Assembly (NCBI GenBank): GCA_016191225.1
Contig: JACPPC010000001.1
Location: 186,001 to 250,000 of the forward strand
Source: Gemmatimonadota bacterium
GTDB lineage: Bacteria > Gemmatimonadota > Gemmatimonadetes > Gemmatimonadales > Gemmatimonadaceae
Reading direction: 5' to 3'
Length of the DNA: 64,000 bases
Shown piece after piece: positions 8,651 to 17,566 of this stretch. Made by a program: the position numbers and the translations under genes. How positions within the stretch are numbered: the stretch's first letter is position 1; every line of letters begins with the position of its first letter. The notes beneath the pieces are model-generated. The model had not been told where the DNA came from, made no database searches, and worked only from the letters and a program-made list of their open reading frames with translations.

Positions 8651-10015
8651 TCACCGGGGCTCCACGATCAGGGTCGGGACAGTGGAGCCACCCCCCGCCG
8701 TGACGTTCACGAGGGTCGCGGTCGAGATCCGGGAGAGGCACCCGTCGGTCCAGGTGCCGTCGAAGCAGAACGGCGCGGTGTCCACGATCCGGTCGGCGAT
8801 CGCCAGGCGGCCGTCCACCGCGCTCGGGAAGGGCTCGCTCGGCAGGTGGATGCGCTCCTGCGCCACGTACGGCTCGGCGAGCGCCAGCTGCACCGCTGCC
8901 GCCCAGGCGCTGTCGTCCACCTCCCAGCCGAGCACGATCCCGGTGCCGCCGTACTCGTCGTTGGGCTTGAGCACGAGCCGCTCGCGGTTGGCCAGCACGT
9001 GCGCGATCAGGTCCACGGGCTTGCCGTCGTGCTCGGTGGTGCGCGCCTCCACCACCCGCGTCCACGGCACGTGGGCGCGGATCGCCGCCAGCTCGCCCCC
9101 CGAGAACAGGTGGGCGTTGCGCTCGTCGCCGAGCACCGCGAGCGACGCCTTCTTGTGCAGCATCTTGCAGCGAAAGCCATCCACGAGGCAGGCCGCCCGC
9201 TCGCGCACGGCGCGCACCACCGGCTGGTCGAGCCCCCCGCCCCGCTCCAGCAGCTCGCTGATCAGCACCCGCTTGTAGATGAGCGTCACCGCGTTCCCGT
9301 CGGCGTAGAAGGTCCCGCCGCGGTACTCGCAGTCGCGGGGGTCGGCGATCACGCACTCGATGCCGAGGGCCTCGAAGGCCTGCTTGTAGAGCACGAACTC
9401 GTGGTAGGTCGGCACTTCCTTCCAGTCGAGGATCGCCACCCGCGGCGCCTCGTGCGTCCCACGCCACTCGTGGAAACTCGACAGCAGCGTGTTGATCGTG
9501 TGGTGCCGCGCCGGGATCCCCCGCACCTGCCAGCGGCGCTGGAAGGCCCGCATCGCCGGCAGGGTCCGGAACAGGTCGAGCAGCACGTCGCCGTAGGCCG
9601 CGCCGGCGGGCGTCTCGGCGTTGTACTCCGTGAACCGCACGCTGGTCGCGTCCTCGGTGAAGAAGGCGTCGAGCCGCGACAGCGGACTCCCCTGCGGGAG
9701 GCCGTGGTCCTCGGCCACCAGCACTTCCTCCACCGCGGTGAGCCGGAACTGGGCGCGGAGGGCCGCGTCCTGCAGCGCGGCGCGGTAGAGCGTGTCGAAC
9801 GCCCGCAGCAGCGCGGTGGCGGCGGTGCGCATCACCCCGTGCTGCGACGGGGTGAGGAACCGCGGCCGCAGCACGTTGCAGAGCGGCCGGTCGCCGAACC
9901 AGAGGCCGCGCGCGGTGAGCTGCTCGCCCAGCCAGCCCCAGCTCTCGGCGGCCAGCTGGTCGTCGAGCAGCGCGTGGTAGGCGTCGATCGCGGTCGTGAG
10001 GGCGGGGCTGGTCAC
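8651..10015 (-). CDS. Circularly permuted ATP-grasp ligase-like protein
   Basis: The 454-residue protein starts with GTG. Its C-terminal half has ATP-grasp features: RLVLKPNDEYGGTGIVLG (nucleotide-binding lysine and glycine loop) and a preceding VRFTEYNAETPAG segment that resembles the metal-binding strand of the circularly permuted (type 2, DUF404/407-like or glutathionylspermidine-synthase-like) ATP-grasp proteins. These join a carboxylate to an amine through an acyl-phosphate. The alpha-E partner domain often seen with this family is not nearby. It is second in the four-gene operon, 43 bp behind another ATP-grasp gene. Substrate unknown. Confidence 0.7.
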   Translation of the reverse strand: MTSPALTTAIDAYHALLDDQLAAESWGWLGEQLTARGLWFGDRPLCNVLRPRFLTPSQHGVMRTAATALLRAFDTLYRAALQDAALRAQFRLTAVEEVLVAEDHGLPQGSPLSRLDAFFTEDATSVRFTEYNAETPAGAAYGDVLLDLFRTLPAMRAFQRRWQVRGIPARHHTINTLLSSFHEWRGTHEAPRVAILDWKEVPTYHEFVLYKQAFEALGIECVIADPRDCEYRGGTFYADGNAVTLIYKRVLISELLERGGGLDQPVVRAVRERAACLVDGFRCKMLHKKASLAVLGDERNAHLFSGGELAAIRAHVPWTRVVEARTTEHDGKPVDLIAHVLANRERLVLKPNDEYGGTGIVLGWEVDDSAWAAAVQLALAEPYVAQERIHLPSEPFPSAVDGRLAIADRIVDTAPFCFDGTWTDGCLSRISTATLVNVTAGGGSTVPTLIVEPR

Positions 10016-10058
10016 GACGCGCCCGGGTGCGCGGCGGCCGGCGTGGCGGGGCGCCCGC

Positions 10059-11018
10059 TCACGCCTTGCGGCTCACGCGGCCGGAGAGGAACTCGTTCCA
10101 GCGTTTCGGCTGCCCGGCCCCGGGGGCCTTGGCGAGGGCGATCAGCAGGTCCGCCATGTGCTCCACCGTCCAGTCGAAGTACGGCCGGGTGAGGGAGTTG
10201 ATGTCCATGTCGGGGGCCGGGTTCATGAAGTCGATCGCGTACGGCACGCCGTCCTTCACCGCCCACTCGATCGAGTTCATGTCGTAGCCGAGGGCCTGCA
10301 CGAGCCGGCGCGAGTCCTTGATCACCCGCTCCCGAACCCTCGGCGCGAGGAAGGTGTCGCTCACCAGGTACCTGCGCGCCTTGGGGTCGTACTGCATCGG
10401 CAGGATGTGCTCCTGCCCGATGCACATGCAGCGCACGAACTGCTCCCAGTGCACGAACTCCTGCACGATCATCGTCAGGAGCCCCGAGGTGTTGTAGTTC
10501 GCGACCAGTTCGTCGAGCGAGTGGCAGACGTACACCTCCTTCCACCCGCCGCCGTGCGCGTCCTTGAGGATGCACGGCATCCCCACGTGCGCGGCCACCG
10601 CCGCCCAGTCGAGCGGGAAGACGAGGTTGCGCAGCGACTCGTCGTGCTTGATCCCCGGCACGTACTCGCGGTTGGGGAGCACCACCGTCCTGGGCGACAT
10701 GAGCCCGAGCGACGTGGCCAGGGTGGCGCCGAAGAACTTGTCGTCCGCGCTCCACATGAACGGGTTGTTGACCACGGTCACGCCGCGCAGCGTCGCGTGC
10801 TTGAGCCAGGCGCGGTACATCCCCACTTCGTGCGAGATCCGGTCCACGACAACGCTGTAGCCGGTCAGCTCGTCCATCCCCGGCGCGCCGGTCGGGGCGC
10901 CGAGCTTCGGAAAGTCGCACACCACGCCCGCGTCGCGATCGTGGATCGCCTTGATCAGGGCGGGGGGCATCGACCACTCCCGACCGACCACGAGTCCGAC
11001 CTTCTTCACCTCCGCCAT
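10059..11018 (-). CDS. ATP-grasp ligase-like protein, first gene of operon
   Basis: The ATG at 11018 (MAEVKKVGLVVGREW) is preferred over the upstream alternative in the track because the Rossmann-like strand begins there, giving 319 residues. ATP-grasp signatures are ILKDAHGGGWKEVY (nucleotide lysine and glycine loop), the IVQEFVHWEQFVRCMC strand, and YAIDFMNPAPDMD, where the Asp and Asn would bind Mg. It resembles the ATP-grasp proteins commonly found beside GCS2 ligases. It opens the operon 6656-11018; the region upstream (11019-11140) holds a degenerate copy of the dispersed repeat. Confidence 0.75.
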   Translation of the reverse strand: MAEVKKVGLVVGREWSMPPALIKAIHDRDAGVVCDFPKLGAPTGAPGMDELTGYSVVVDRISHEVGMYRAWLKHATLRGVTVVNNPFMWSADDKFFGATLATSLGLMSPRTVVLPNREYVPGIKHDESLRNLVFPLDWAAVAAHVGMPCILKDAHGGGWKEVYVCHSLDELVANYNTSGLLTMIVQEFVHWEQFVRCMCIGQEHILPMQYDPKARRYLVSDTFLAPRVRERVIKDSRRLVQALGYDMNSIEWAVKDGVPYAIDFMNPAPDMDINSLTRPYFDWTVEHMADLLIALAKAPGAGQPKRWNEFLSGRVSRKA

Positions 11019-11071
11019 CCCGGGGCTCCCACGCAAGTTGGGGCGCAATCTACCCGCTCGCGCCTCCCCGT

Positions 11072-11099
11072 GTCATCCGGAGCGCGGCGACGGACCTGC
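11072..11099 (+). repeat. Degenerate dispersed intergenic repeat copy
   Basis: 'gtcatccggagcgcggcgac' followed by 'ggacctgc' matches the element seen at 6579, 13853 and 17561. It separates the esterase from the ATP-grasp operon. Confidence 0.45.
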
Positions 11100-11140
11100 C
11101 GCTCCCGGGCCGTCGGCGATTCCGCCCCGGGCGACATCCC

Positions 11141-12118
11141 TCACCCCGACGTTCCGTCCCCCCGGATCGCCCGCGGCAGCGGCGCGTCGTCGTCGCGGCG
11201 CATCGGGTGCGCCTCGTGCCCCGGCTCCGCCGCGGGCCCGGCCACCGGCGACGCGGGCCCCTCGTCGCGCACGACGCGGAACACGCCGCTCGGCCGCCCC
11301 GCCTCGGGCACCGGCCCGCCGAACAGGAACGGCAGCACCTTGCGAAACCGGCGCGCCCAGGCGCGCTCGGTGTGCCGCGCCCCGGCGTCCTCGTAGTACG
11401 ACAACGTCTCCCCGGGAACAAAACCGACCTGGCGGAGCAGGTCGCGCATCTGCCGCGTGTCCTCGAGGGCGTCGGGGCCCTCGTGCGTGCCGATGTCGAG
11501 GTGGATGCGCCCTCCCTCCACCGGCTCCGCCTCGCGCACGACGTCGAAGATGCGGCCGTCGGCGAACCAGAGCGCCGGCGAGATCACCCCCGCCGCGCCG
11601 AAGGTCCACGGCGAGCGCAGGAGCGCGTACAGCGAGATCAGCCCGCCCAGCGACGACCCCGCCAGCGCCGTGCATTCCGGCCCGCGCTCGGTGCGCAGCT
11701 TGCGGTCGATCAGCGGCTTCACCGTCTCGACCAGGAAGCCCAGGTAGCGGTCGCCGCCCCCCCCGCCGCGAATCACGTCCCGGTGCGGCGTGTACTCGTA
11801 CAGCCGCCGCGTCCCCATGTTCGGGATCGCGACCACGATCAGTTCCAGCCCCTTGCCGGCGTGGTGCGCCAGCGCCGCCCCCGCCTGCCAGTGGCCGGCG
11901 AAGCTCGTGTGCGGATCGAACACGTTCTGCCCGTCGTGCATGTACAGCACGGGATAGCGCCGATCCGGCTCCCGCTCGTAGCTCGGCGGCAGGTACACCA
12001 CGAGGTCGCGCCGGTTGCGCAGCTGCGGGCTCCAGAGGCCGGGGACGACCTTGAGCGTCGCCGGCACGTCGTGCCGGCGTTCCGACTGCGGAACGGGGTA
12101 GTCGGCCCACTTGCGCAT
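11141..12118 (-). CDS. Alpha/beta hydrolase, enterochelin-esterase-like (putative esterase family)
   Basis: From the ATG at 12118 the product is 325 residues; the track ORF reaching 13039 is an antisense extension. An N-terminal segment (DLVVYLPPSYEREP, YPVLYMHDGQNVF) and the nucleophile elbow LAGSSLGGLISLYAL identify the esterase D / Fes-like family, with the catalytic histidine likely in GARHTERAW. No signal peptide is seen, so it is probably cytoplasmic. The last 50 residues are charged and unstructured. Family members hydrolyse ferric siderophores or simple esters; nothing nearby specifies the substrate. It is divergent from the methyltransferase gene. Confidence 0.8.
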   Translation of the reverse strand: MRKWADYPVPQSERRHDVPATLKVVPGLWSPQLRNRRDLVVYLPPSYEREPDRRYPVLYMHDGQNVFDPHTSFAGHWQAGAALAHHAGKGLELIVVAIPNMGTRRLYEYTPHRDVIRGGGGGDRYLGFLVETVKPLIDRKLRTERGPECTALAGSSLGGLISLYALLRSPWTFGAAGVISPALWFADGRIFDVVREAEPVEGGRIHLDIGTHEGPDALEDTRQMRDLLRQVGFVPGETLSYYEDAGARHTERAWARRFRKVLPFLFGGPVPEAGRPSGVFRVVRDEGPASPVAGPAAEPGHEAHPMRRDDDAPLPRAIRGDGTSG

Positions 12119-12205
12119 GCTGAAGGCTAGTCTCGGCGGCCCGGCGGGAAAAGCACGCCCGCCGGCCCAGTTGCGCGGCGGCGGCGTCCGCCATTCGTTT
12201 CCCGC

Positions 12206-13003
12206 ATGCTCGCTCCGATCCTCCTCGCCGCGGTCGCCGTCCTCTCCGTCCTGTCGGTCGCGCTCGGGGTGAACGTGCTTCGCCTGCAGCGCGCCAAGCG
12301 GCAGGGGGGACTGGGCAAGCCGTGGATCCTGCCGCGGGTCGGCGTCGAGGCGCTCGACCCCGTCTTCCGCATGGACGAGCTCGGCCCGACGCGCGCCACC
12401 GAGGTTCGCTACATCGGACGCGGCGTCCTCCCGGTGCTCGGCGGCACGAGCGACTACGAGACCTGGATCCTGTCCGTCCTCGCCACCCGGGCGACGGCGA
12501 TGTTCGAGTTCGGCACCTGCACCGGCAAGACCGCCTACCTGTGGGCGCGCAACCTTCCCCCCGGTGGGCGGGTCGTGACGCTGACCCTCTCGCCGGAGTC
12601 GATCCGGGAGTACGCGAACGCCTCGGGCGACGACCGCGCGGCCGTGGCGCACGCACTGGAGGAGTCGCGGTTCACGCGCTACCTGTACACGGGCACCGAT
12701 GTCGCGGACCGCATCACGCAGCTCTATGGCGACAGCAAGGCGTTCGACCCGGCGCCGTACGCGGCGCAGTTCGACGTCATCTTCATCGACGGCTCGCATG
12801 CCTACTCGTACGTGCACAGCGACACCGAGAAGGCCCTCCGGATGATCCGGCCCGGCGGCGTGATCCTCTGGCACGACTACACCGGCCCCGACGCGTCGCC
12901 GGACGTCTACCGCGCGCTCAACGAGCTCGCACCGCGCCTCGACCTGCGGCACATCAAGGGCACCACGCTGGTCTTCCACCGCGCCGCGGCGGGCCACGCA
13001 TGA
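12206..13003 (+). CDS. Membrane-anchored class I SAM-dependent methyltransferase
   Basis: The 265-residue protein opens with one hydrophobic span (residues 3-25) and then a Rossmann methyltransferase domain. Motif I is FEFGTCTGKTAYLWA near residue 106, motif II follows at RVVTLTLSPES, and the acidic motif is FDVIFIDGSHAYSYVHSD, which matches the O-methyltransferase/cephalosporin-hydroxylase-like Methyltransf_24 group; LWHDYTGPD is also typical. The substrate is unknown. Its stop overlaps the start of the next gene (ATGA), so the two are translationally coupled. Confidence 0.8.
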   Translation: MLAPILLAAVAVLSVLSVALGVNVLRLQRAKRQGGLGKPWILPRVGVEALDPVFRMDELGPTRATEVRYIGRGVLPVLGGTSDYETWILSVLATRATAMFEFGTCTGKTAYLWARNLPPGGRVVTLTLSPESIREYANASGDDRAAVAHALEESRFTRYLYTGTDVADRITQLYGDSKAFDPAPYAAQFDVIFIDGSHAYSYVHSDTEKALRMIRPGGVILWHDYTGPDASPDVYRALNELAPRLDLRHIKGTTLVFHRAAAGHA

Positions 13004-13863
13004 GCGGCCGCGGCGCCCTCGCCGGCCTCGCGGCGGCATTCGTCGCCGCCGCCTGCGCCGATTCCTTCGCCGAGCACGTGCCGCTCGGCCCCGACGCGCG
13101 GATCACCGGCGCCCACTTCGAGCGCTCGGGCCAGGAGCCCTGCGCGCCCTGCAACCTCATCGTGCAGCTTGGCGTCGCCGAGGTTCGCGTCACCGGCGGC
13201 GCGGGCATCGCATTCGTGTCCGACGACAGCACCTCGGTGCTCTATACGGCGGTGGGCGGCGCGGGGGGCTTCAAGGGGCTCGGCGAGTCGCTGATGCGCT
13301 GGGACGCCGCCACCGGCAGGAGCGTCCGGCTCGCGTCCGAGTACTACGTGATCGAGCAGGTCAGCCCGTTCGCGCCCGACAGCGGGCGGCCCCTCGTGAT
13401 CGTGAGCATGCGCGAGTTCGGCTCGGGGGTGCGCCACCTGGGGATCGTCGACCCGCTGCGCGGCGAGGTCTTCCGGCTCGAGCGGGCCGCGGTCACGGCG
13501 ATCGACAGTGCGCACGTCGAGATCACCGAGTGGGGCATGGCGGCGAGCTGGAACATCGAGGCCCTCTCCGCCGACAATGGACTGCCGATGGCGCCGCCGT
13601 CGCGCCGGATCCGGTTTCCCCTCGACTCGCTGCGCACCATGCCCGTGCTCACCAACCGGTTCATGGTGTGGGATCCCGACGCCCAGGACGCGGCGCCGTA
13701 CCTGCCCTCCGTGATCGACGCCCGCGGCGCGGGCGACACCAGCTCCTTCCAGCTCGGGCCGCCGCCCAGGATGCCCGCCCTCGGCTCCGGCACGGTGAAG
13801 CGCATCCGCCCCGGCGCCGACTCGCCCGCGAAGCGCGACAGCACGCCGCCGCCGTCACCCTGA
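13000..13863 (+). CDS. Hypothetical exported protein, possibly lipoprotein
   Basis: The 287-residue product begins at an ATG that overlaps the upstream stop codon. A short basic start and hydrophobic stretch lead to AAACADS, a plausible lipobox cysteine at residue 20. A CAPC motif follows at about residue 47-50 and the remainder looks beta-rich with a proline-rich, charged C-terminus (SPAKRDSTPPPSP). I do not recognise a family. Coupling to the methyltransferase suggests a related task at the membrane, but the sequence gives no direct clue. Confidence 0.7.
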   Translation: MSGRGALAGLAAAFVAAACADSFAEHVPLGPDARITGAHFERSGQEPCAPCNLIVQLGVAEVRVTGGAGIAFVSDDSTSVLYTAVGGAGGFKGLGESLMRWDAATGRSVRLASEYYVIEQVSPFAPDSGRPLVIVSMREFGSGVRHLGIVDPLRGEVFRLERAAVTAIDSAHVEITEWGMAASWNIEALSADNGLPMAPPSRRIRFPLDSLRTMPVLTNRFMVWDPDAQDAAPYLPSVIDARGAGDTSSFQLGPPPRMPALGSGTVKRIRPGADSPAKRDSTPPPSP

Positions 13864-13875
13864 GCGCGGCAACGG
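13853..13875 (+). repeat. Degenerate dispersed repeat overlapping a stop codon
   Basis: 'cgtcaccctgagcgcggcaa' at the end of the preceding gene resembles the left part of the dispersed element; its TGA is used as the stop codon of that gene. Confidence 0.35.
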
Positions 13876-13887
13876 CCCCGCCTCTCG

Positions 13888-14343
13888 CTACTTCACGATG
13901 TCCTTCTTCGTGCTGCCGATGATCTCGAGCAGCTCCTGCTTCTCGCGTGCCGCCACCTTGAACTTGTCAAGCGTCGCCACGAAGTGCCCGGCGAAGGCGT
14001 TCCACACCGGCTCCGTGACCTGCATCTCCTCGTGCGCGACCTTCATCGTGCGGCCGATGTAGTGGCACGGCCCGCCCGAGGCCTCGCACAGCTGGTCCAC
14101 GATCAGCTGCCGGATGCGCCTCTTGTCGCGCTCCTCGAGCCCCTTGAAGAACGGCGTGATCCCCGGGTCGGCGAGGATCCGCCCCAGAAAGTCGTCGGTG
14201 ACGGCCGCGATCGCGTTGTACCCGCCGAGGCGGTCGTACAGCGTCACGCCGTCGGCCGTCCCACCGCCCATGCGCCCCGCACAGGCCTGCGCGGCGACCA
14301 GCGCAAGCGCCGCCGCCCCGCGGCGCAACACCGTTCCGGTCAT
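13888..14343 (-). CDS. Group I truncated haemoglobin with lipoprotein signal
   Basis: Starting at the ATG at 14343 gives 151 residues; a GTG two codons upstream is the alternative. The N-terminus LALVAAQACAG is a lipobox-like signal, so the globin is predicted to be anchored outside the cytoplasm. The globin part shows LYDRLGGYNAIAAVTDDFLGRI, the proximal histidine in MKVAHEEMQV and PFFKGLEERDKRRIRQ typical of TrHbN-type proteins; DQLCEASGGPCHYIGR also fits. Known members bind O2 or NO; an exported one could scavenge NO or support redox chemistry in the periplasm. It is followed on the same strand by an exported RidA-like protein's gene upstream (14399). Confidence 0.85.
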   Translation of the reverse strand: MTGTVLRRGAAALALVAAQACAGRMGGGTADGVTLYDRLGGYNAIAAVTDDFLGRILADPGITPFFKGLEERDKRRIRQLIVDQLCEASGGPCHYIGRTMKVAHEEMQVTEPVWNAFAGHFVATLDKFKVAAREKQELLEIIGSTKKDIVK

Positions 14344-14398
14344 CGACACGATCTCCCGGCGCCCAGCGGCGCCCTGCGGCCAGTGAGGGGCATGCGCG

Positions 14399-14947
14399 CT
14401 AGTTCGGCGCCGGATAGACGGCGAATGCCTCGATCTCGATCAGCCAGTCCGGGCTCACCAGCTGCGCGACCCCGATCGTCGATCGCGACACCTTGGTCGG
14501 GTTCGCCGCGGTGCCGAAGAACTCGGCGTACGCGGCGAACCATCCCGCAAAGTCGAACTGGCCGCCCTTGTACTTGTCCGGCGCGACGTACACGCGCAGG
14601 TACACCACGTGCCTGAGCGACAGTCCCTTGGCCGCCAGTTGCGCCTCGAGGGCCTTGAGGATCGACCGCCCCTGCGCCTGCGTGTCCCCCCAGCGCTCGC
14701 GTGTCCCCTCGGCGGCCTGCGGGTTGGCCATCGACGGCACCGTGCCCGACGTCCACAGCCAGGCCCGGTTGGCCGGGATCGCGACATTGCTCGAAATCGG
14801 CGACGCCCCCGGCCCGACAAAGGTCACCTCCCCCGGTGCCTGCGCGGCGGCCGTGGCGGCGACGACCAGCGACAGCGCCCCCACGAGGGCGCGGCGCGCC
14901 GGGACGGCGAGGGCGGTCCATGCGGTATTGACGGTCCATTCGATCAC
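14399..14947 (-). CDS. Exported RidA (YjgF/YER057c)-family protein
   Basis: A GTG at 14947 gives 182 residues with a clear signal peptide (RRALVGALSLVVAATAAAQA); the longer track ORF adds only arginine-rich sequence that runs toward the kinase gene. The mature part has the RidA trimer fold: LWTSGTVPS, AQGRSILKALEAQLAAKGLSLRHVVYLRVYV and a C-terminal IEIEAFAVYP. Cytoplasmic RidA hydrolyses reactive enamine/imine intermediates, but secreted relatives have no known substrate. It lies between a lipoprotein globin and a sensor kinase, all on the minus strand. Confidence 0.8.
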   Translation of the reverse strand: MIEWTVNTAWTALAVPARRALVGALSLVVAATAAAQAPGEVTFVGPGASPISSNVAIPANRAWLWTSGTVPSMANPQAAEGTRERWGDTQAQGRSILKALEAQLAAKGLSLRHVVYLRVYVAPDKYKGGQFDFAGWFAAYAEFFGTAANPTKVSRSTIGVAQLVSPDWLIEIEAFAVYPAPN

Positions 14948-15050
14948 GGAACGATCCTCGGGTGAAACGGTGAAGGGCCGGCGTCGCGAGGGGCACCCTG
15001 CCGCTCGCGTGATACGACGCGACCGGCCAGGTCGGATTTCGAGATCGGAT

Positions 15051-16280
15051 TCATGCGTTGGCGGGCTCCGTGTCCTGGGCCACCCGGCCAGCCGGCGTCG
15101 CCGGGGCGCCGGCGGCACGCGCGTTGGCCGGTGTCACGCGGCGATGCTCCCCCGACGTGCGGGCCAGCGGGAGGAGCAGCCGGAACTCCGCCCCACCGCC
15201 CGGCGGGGCGATGTACACCAGGTCGCCTCCCTGCGCGCGGGCGAACTCGCGGGCGATCGCCAGGCCGAGCCCGACGCCGGGACTGTCCGGCAGCACCGAG
15301 CGGCCGCGCGCGAACGGCTCGAACACGCGGTCCCGCTCCTCGGCGGGAAGGCCCGGCCCCTGGTCGCGAACGCCGATCACCAGGCGCTCGTCGTCCTCGC
15401 GCGCGGCCCACAGCTCCACCGACGACGCCTCGGGGGCGTACTTGCCGGCGTTCTCGAGCAGGTTCGACACGATGCGCACCGACAGCACGAGGTCGAACTG
15501 CCCCGCCAGCACGCCGTCCCCCTCGATGCGCACCACCACGCTCCTCCCGCCCATCGCCGGCTCCGCGGCCCGGCGCGCCGCGTCGAGGAGGTCGTCGGCC
15601 GTGTTGAACTCGACGCGCGAGGGGAGGGCGCCCCCCTGGATGCGCGACCAGTCCAGCACGGCGTCCAGCAGCCGGCCGAGCCGGTCGGCCTCGCCCTCGA
15701 TCACCCTCGCGTCGTGGCTCGTGAGGCCGCCCGGACGCCCGGCGAGTGCCTTGATGGCGGTCAGCGGAGTGCGCAGGTCGTGCGACACCGATGCCAGCAG
15801 CGCGCCCTTCAGCCGGTCCGCCTCGCGCAACGCCTCGGCGTGCTGCGCCTCGAGGAGCAGGCGCTCCCGCTCGGCGGCCAGGCGCTCCACCTCGTAGGCG
15901 CGCTGGTTGGCGCGCTCCACCTCGCGCCGCCACCGGCTCACGAGCTCGCTGATCGCGAACGCCACCGTGCCGTAGGCCACCAGGATCAGCCAGTCGAACT
16001 CGCCGAAGTAGTGCGAGGCCATGTACGGCGGCATGATGCCGAAGTGAAACGCGGCGTAGCTCGCCAGCACGAGCAGGAGCCCCAGCGGTTGCCGCCCCCC
16101 CGCCGTCGCTCCCACCACCACCAGCAGGTAGGTCAGCGCCGCGTGCGACGGCCGGATCGTGGCGCTCTCGCTCAGGAACAGCAGCGTCGACACGCCGAAC
16201 AGCGCCGGCCAGAGCACCCACGCCAGCAGCTGCTCGCGCCCTGACGGCTTGACCGGAATGGCGGAAAGGTCGGCGGCCAC
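15051..16280 (-). CDS. Sensor histidine kinase, KdpD-like with DUF4118 membrane domain
   Basis: The track start at 16340 is a TTG inside an arginine-rich stretch; a GTG at 16280 (about 409 residues) is preferred though no strong ribosome site marks either. Four hydrophobic spans (residues about 17-110) form a DUF4118-type sensor domain, followed by a coiled coil and the H-box SVSHDLRTPLTAIKALAG. The ATPase part shows NLLENAGKYAPE (N box), DQGPGLP (G1) and GVGLGLAIAREFA (G2). The family phosphorylates a response regulator, usually in potassium or stress signalling. No response regulator is adjacent, so it is an orphan here. Confidence 0.85.
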   Translation of the reverse strand: MAADLSAIPVKPSGREQLLAWVLWPALFGVSTLLFLSESATIRPSHAALTYLLVVVGATAGGRQPLGLLLVLASYAAFHFGIMPPYMASHYFGEFDWLILVAYGTVAFAISELVSRWRREVERANQRAYEVERLAAERERLLLEAQHAEALREADRLKGALLASVSHDLRTPLTAIKALAGRPGGLTSHDARVIEGEADRLGRLLDAVLDWSRIQGGALPSRVEFNTADDLLDAARRAAEPAMGGRSVVVRIEGDGVLAGQFDLVLSVRIVSNLLENAGKYAPEASSVELWAAREDDERLVIGVRDQGPGLPAEERDRVFEPFARGRSVLPDSPGVGLGLAIAREFARAQGGDLVYIAPPGGGAEFRLLLPLARTSGEHRRVTPANARAAGAPATPAGRVAQDTEPANA

Positions 16281-16448
16281 GGTGCTTGACGGTAATCCCC
16301 GGCGCCCTCCCACGCCACGCGACCGCCGGCCCCCCTTCAAACCCCGTGGCGGAAGTGGGTGTCCGAACCCTCAGCCCCGCCGGCGCCGCACGGCCTCCCT
16401 CGAGGGGCCATCCCCGCCGGCCTCGCCGCATCCCACCCCGAGGTTCGC

Positions 16449-17543
16449 ATGCCGCGCCCGTCCATCCTCCCCCTCCTCGCCCTCCTCGCCGCCCCGGCCC
16501 TCGAAGCCCAGTCGGCCGAGTCGATTGCGCTCAAGGGTGCCGACGTCGCGATCTACAACCTGGCCGGCGTGGTCCGCGTCGAGCGCGGCAGCGGGCGCGA
16601 CGTGAGCGTTGAGGTGCGCCGCGGAGGGAATGACGGCGCCAGGCTCAAGCTCGAGACGGGTGAAGTGCGCGGCCGCCAGGCGCTCCGCATCGTGTACGAC
16701 GCCGACCGAGTCGTGTACCCGAAGCTCGGCCGCTGGTCGAACACGACGATCAACGTGGCCAGCGACGGCACCTTCGGCGACAGCCGGCGCGACAGCGAGG
16801 ACCGGTGGAAGGGCTGGCGTCCGTGGGGTCGTGGCGACCGGGTGCGCATCTCGGGCAACGGCGACGGCATGGAGGCCTGGGCCGACCTCGTGGTGCGCGT
16901 GCCCCAGGGCGTCACCCTGCGCCTCCGGCACGCGGTGGGCGAGGTGCACGCCGACGGCACCGACGGGCGGCTCGACATCGACGTGGCAACGGCGGCCGTG
17001 GACGTGGCCAACACCAAGGGTGCACTGGTGGTCGACGCCGGCTCCGGTGCCGTGAGCGTGACCGGCTCGTCGGGGGAGATCTCGCTCGACCTCGGCTCGG
17101 GCTCCGCGCGCCTGTCGAAGCTCGCCGCCACCGACCTCGCCGTGGACGTCGGCTCGGGCGGGGTCACGGGCGACAACATCTCGGTGAGCGGCCGGTTCTC
17201 GCTCGACGCCGGGTCGGGGAGCTGCGAGCTGACGGCACTCGCCGCGCGCCGGTCCAGGATCGACGTCGGCAGCGGTGGCCTGCGGGCGGAGTTCGCGACC
17301 GACGTCGACGACCTCGACGTCGACGCCGGCTCGGGGTCGGTGACCCTCGGCTTCCCCGACTCGGTGGGCGCCGAAGTCGACATCGAGACGGGAAGCGGCG
17401 GGATCAGCTCCGACTTCGCCGTCCAGGTCAACCGCACCGACCGTCACCGGCTGGTCGGCACCGTGGGCGACGGCAAGGGGCGGATTCACGTCGGTGCCGG
17501 GAGCGGCGGCGTGCGGCTGCGGAAGCTCGGCAACACGAAGTAA
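16449..17543 (+). CDS. DUF4097-family exported beta-helix protein
   Basis: The ATG at 16449 gives 364 residues with a Sec signal peptide (LPLLALLAAPALEAQS). From about residue 150 on, short beta-strand repeats of the pattern 'VDxGSGxVxV' recur (VDAGSGAVSV, LDLGSGSARL, VDVGSGGVTG, IDVGSGGLRA, VDAGSGSVTL, IETGSGGISS), the hallmark of DUF4097 putative adhesin-type solenoids. The function of the family is not established. Glycine-serine spacing is very regular, about 19-23 residues per turn. Confidence 0.8.
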   Translation: MPRPSILPLLALLAAPALEAQSAESIALKGADVAIYNLAGVVRVERGSGRDVSVEVRRGGNDGARLKLETGEVRGRQALRIVYDADRVVYPKLGRWSNTTINVASDGTFGDSRRDSEDRWKGWRPWGRGDRVRISGNGDGMEAWADLVVRVPQGVTLRLRHAVGEVHADGTDGRLDIDVATAAVDVANTKGALVVDAGSGAVSVTGSSGEISLDLGSGSARLSKLAATDLAVDVGSGGVTGDNISVSGRFSLDAGSGSCELTALAARRSRIDVGSGGLRAEFATDVDDLDVDAGSGSVTLGFPDSVGAEVDIETGSGGISSDFAVQVNRTDRHRLVGTVGDGKGRIHVGAGSGGVRLRKLGNTK

Positions 17544-17566
17544 CCGCGCCGCCCGCCGCCGTCATC

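Noticed and set aside
6173-10192. 1339-codon plus-strand ORF
   Set aside because: It runs antisense through the carboxylate-amine ligase, amidotransferase and cp-ATP-grasp genes, which carry clear motifs.
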